DNA of 30,342 nt from Pleurobrachia bachei (lineage: Eukaryota > Ctenophora > Tentaculata > Cydippida > Pleurobrachiidae). Both the position numbers and the translations under genes were made by a program. The stretch covers positions 1-30,342 of the forward strand of contig AVPN01000934.1 of NCBI GenBank assembly GCA_000695325.1, written 5' to 3'. Of the stretch, positions 27,816 through 30,342 are shown in pieces (the stretch's first letter is position 1; every line of letters begins with the position of its first letter). The notes beneath the pieces were generated by a model that was given only the letters and a program-made list of their open reading frames with translations, did not search any database and was not told where the DNA came from.

Positions 27816-30342
27816 CTGGGGAATTAGTGGTGTCATAGTGGCCTTGAGAGGGGGCGGTTTGGTAGAGCGGAACCTGGGGAATTAGTGGTGTCATTGTGGC
27901 CTTGTGAGGGGGCGGTTTGGTAGAGCGGAACCTGGGGAATTAGTGGTGTCATTGTGGCCTTGTGAGGGGGCGGTTTGGTAGAGCGGAACCTGGGGAATTA
28001 GTGATGTCATTGTGGCCTTGAGAGGGGGCGGTTTGGTGGAGCGGAACCTGGGGAATTAGTGATGTCATTGTGGCCTTGTGAGGGGGCGGTTTGGTGGAGC
28101 GGAACCTGGAGAATTAGTGGTGTCATTGTTGCCTTGTGAGGGGGCGGTTTGGTGGAGCGGAACCTGGGGAATTAGTGGTGTCATTGTGGCCTTGTGAGGG
28201 GGCGGTTTGGTGGAGCGGAACCTGGGGAATTAGTGATGTCATTGTGGCCTTGTGAGGGGGCGGTTTGGTGGAGCGGAACCTGGGGAATTAGTGATGTCAT
28301 TGTGGCCTTGTGAGGGGGCGGTTTGGTGGAGCGGAACCTGGGGAATTAGTGATGTCATTGTGGCCTTGTGAGGGGGCGGTTTGGTGGAGCGGAACCTGGG
28401 GAATTAGTGATGTCATTGTGGCCTTGTGAGGGGGCGGTTTGGTGGAGCGGAACCTGGGGAATTAGTGATGTCATTGTGGCCTTGTGAGGGGGCGGTTTGG
28501 TGGAGCGGAACCTGGGGAATTAGTGATGTCATTGTGGCCTTGTGAGGGGGCGGTTTGGTGGAGCGGAACCTGGGGAATTAGTGATGTCATTGTGGCCTTG
28601 TGAGGGGGCGGTTTGGTGGAGCGGAACCTGGGGAATTAGTGATGTCATTGTGGCCTTGTGAGGGGGCGGTTTGGTGGAGCGGAACCTGGGGAATTAGTGA
28701 TGTCATTGTGGCCTTGTGAGGGGGCGGTTTGGTGGAGCGGAACCTGGGGAATTAGTGATGTCATTGTGGCCTTGTGAGGGGGCGGTTTGGTGGAGCGGAA
28801 CCTGGGGAATTAGTGATGTCATTGTGGCCTTGTGAGGGGGCGGTTTGGTGGAGCGGAACCTGGGGAATTAGTGATGTCATTGTGGCCTTGTGAGGGGGCG
28901 GTTTGGTGGAGCGGAACCTGGGGAATTAGTGATGTCATTGTGGCCTTGTGAGGGGGCGGTTTGGTGGAGCGGAACCTGGGGAATTAGTGATGTCATTGTG
29001 GCCTTGTGAGGGGGCGGTTTGGTGGAGCGGAACCTGGGGAATTAGTGATGTCATTGTGGCCTTGTGAGGGGGCGGTTTGGTGGAGCGGAACCTGGGGAAT
29101 TAGTGATGTCATTGTGGCCTTGTGAGGGGGCGGTTTGGTGGAGCGGAACCTGGGGAATTAGTGATGTCATTGTGGCCTTGTGAGGGGGCGGTTTGGTGGA
29201 GCGGAACCTGGGGAATTAGTGATGTCATTGTGGCCTTGTGAGGGGGCGGTTTGGTGGAGCGGAACCTGGGGAATTAGTGATGTCATTGTGGCCTTGTGAG
29301 GGGGCGGTTTGGTGGAGCGGAACCTGGGGAATTAGTGATGTCATTGTGGCCTTGTGAGGGGGCGGTTTGGTGGAGCGGAACCTGGGGAATTAGTGATGTC
29401 ATTGTGGCCTTGTGAGGGGGCGGTTTGGTGGAGCGGAACCTGGGGAATTAGTGATGTCATTGTGGCCTTGTGAGGGGGCGGTTTGGTGGAGCGGAACCTG
29501 GGGAATTAGTGATGTCATTGTGGCCTTGTGAGGGGGCGGTTTGGTGGAGCGGAACCTGGGGAATTAGTGATGTCATTGTGGCCTTGTGAGGGGGCGGTTT
29601 GGTGGAGCGGAACCTGGGGAATTAGTGATGTCATTGTGGCCTTGTGAGGGGGCGGTTTGGTGGAGCGGAACCTGGGGAATTAGTGATGTCATTGTGGCCT
29701 TGTGAGGGGGCGGTTTGGTGGAGCGGAACCTGGGGAATTAGTGATGTCATTGTGGCCTTGTGAGGGGGCGGTTTGGTGGAGCGGAACCTGGGGAATTAGT
29801 GATGTCATTGTGGCCTTGTGAGGGGGCGGTTTGGTGGAGCGGAACCTGGGGAATTAGTGATGTCATTGTGGCCTTGTGAGGGGGCGGTTTGGTGGAGCGG
29901 AACCTGGGGAATTAGTGATGTCATTGTGGCCTTGTGAGGGGGCGGTTTGGTGGAGCGGAACCTGGGGAATTAGTGATGTCATTGTGGCCTTGTGAGGGGG
30001 CGGTTTGGTGGAGCGGAACCTGGGGAATTAGTGATGTCATTGTGGCCTTGTGAGGGGGCGGTTTGGTGGAGCGGAACCTGGGGAATTAGTGATGTCATTG
30101 TGGCCTTGTGAGGGGGCGGTTTGGTGGAGCGGAACCTGGGGAATTAGTGATGTCATTGTGGCCTTGTGAGGGGGCGGTTTGGTGGAGCGGAACCTGGGGA
30201 ATTAGTGATGTCATTGTGGCCTTGTGAGGGGGCGGTTTGGTGGAGCGGAACCTGGGGAATTAGTGATGTCATTGTGGCCTTGTGAGGGGGCAGTTTGGTA
30301 GAGCGGAACCTGGGGAATTAGTGATGTCATTGTGGCCTTGTG
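27776..30342. repeat. 58-bp minisatellite, about 44 units, runs off the window
   Basis: Units start at 27776 and every 58 bases; 44 full units and 15 bases of the next fit. Early units vary (AGTGGTGT or AGTGATGT, GGTAGAG or GGTGGAG); those from about 28170 to 30270 look almost identical, and the last full unit varies again. Read on the minus strand, each unit contains the intron end ACTAATTCCCCAG and then the first 12 codons of the polycystin exon (FRSTKPPPHKAT) with the ATG. The real exon border is thus unit 1 of the array. Confidence 0.95.

Noticed and set aside
27776-30342. CRISPR-like array
   Set aside because: The 58-bp units abut with no variable spacers, and the locus is animal nuclear DNA. 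It is a minisatellite.
27776-30342. Long repetitive protein encoded by the 58-bp array
   Set aside because: On the minus strand every frame meets a TGA once per three units, so no long frame exists. No plus-strand frame of 60 or more codons was found in the array either.

Overview
The window is nuclear DNA of an animal, almost certainly an invertebrate. Genes are split by short GT-AG introns (about 60-600 bases, one of 3.3 kb), gene spacing is tight, and introns carry many CT/GA microsatellites. I cannot assign the phylum; nothing here looks bacterial or viral. Four protein families are recognisable: COQ9, a serpin, a seven-helix GOST-type membrane protein (GPR180/TMEM145/TMEM87-like), and a polycystin (PKD1/PKD1L-like) channel on the minus strand. 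A small minus-strand ORF of unknown function is also present, nested in serpin introns.

Layout. 266-2800: two tandem copies of a 1.2-kb unit made of an intronless COQ9 and, about 140 bases downstream, exon 1 (signal peptide) of a serpin. 2815-8711: two copies of a 2.8-kb unit with serpin exons 2-4 (+) followed by the nested minus-strand ORF. 8848-9219: serpin exons 5-6, present once. 9277-11480: three alternative last exons of the serpin, each with its own reactive-centre loop (RCL), C-terminus and stop. 10374-10838: two orphan exon-like pieces. 12189-21276: GOST gene of ten exons; its first intron holds a 0.9-kb foldback element, a half copy of it and a small hairpin element, and exons 3-7 are repeated in a 2,040-bp tandem duplication whose second copy is frameshifted. 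22132-27815 (-): polycystin channel C-terminal half, whose big exon contains an in-frame duplication of helices S3-S6 plus the cytoplasmic tail. 27776 to the window end: about 44 units of a 58-bp minisatellite built from that polycystin gene's own intron/exon junction.

The most interesting system is the serpin. Exon 1 encodes a signal peptide. The alternative last exons end in REEL or RTEL, which resemble KDEL ER-retrieval signals, and two of the three RCLs carry R-L-T-R, a minimal furin-type R-x-x-R site. Established precedents (Drosophila Spn42Da/Spn4, amphioxus Spn1) are ER-retrieved serpins that inhibit proprotein convertases, so I infer a candidate secretory-pathway convertase inhibitor with splice-selectable specificity. 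All duplicated cassettes of this gene are bounded by phase-1 introns, so alternative use keeps frame.

Caution: at least five near-tandem duplications in 30 kb, two of them almost identical, could partly be unmerged haplotypes in the assembly. The older ones (COQ9, serpin exons 2-4, RCL exons) have diverged flanks and look real. Exon boundaries were inferred by hand from splice signals, reading phase and family similarity.
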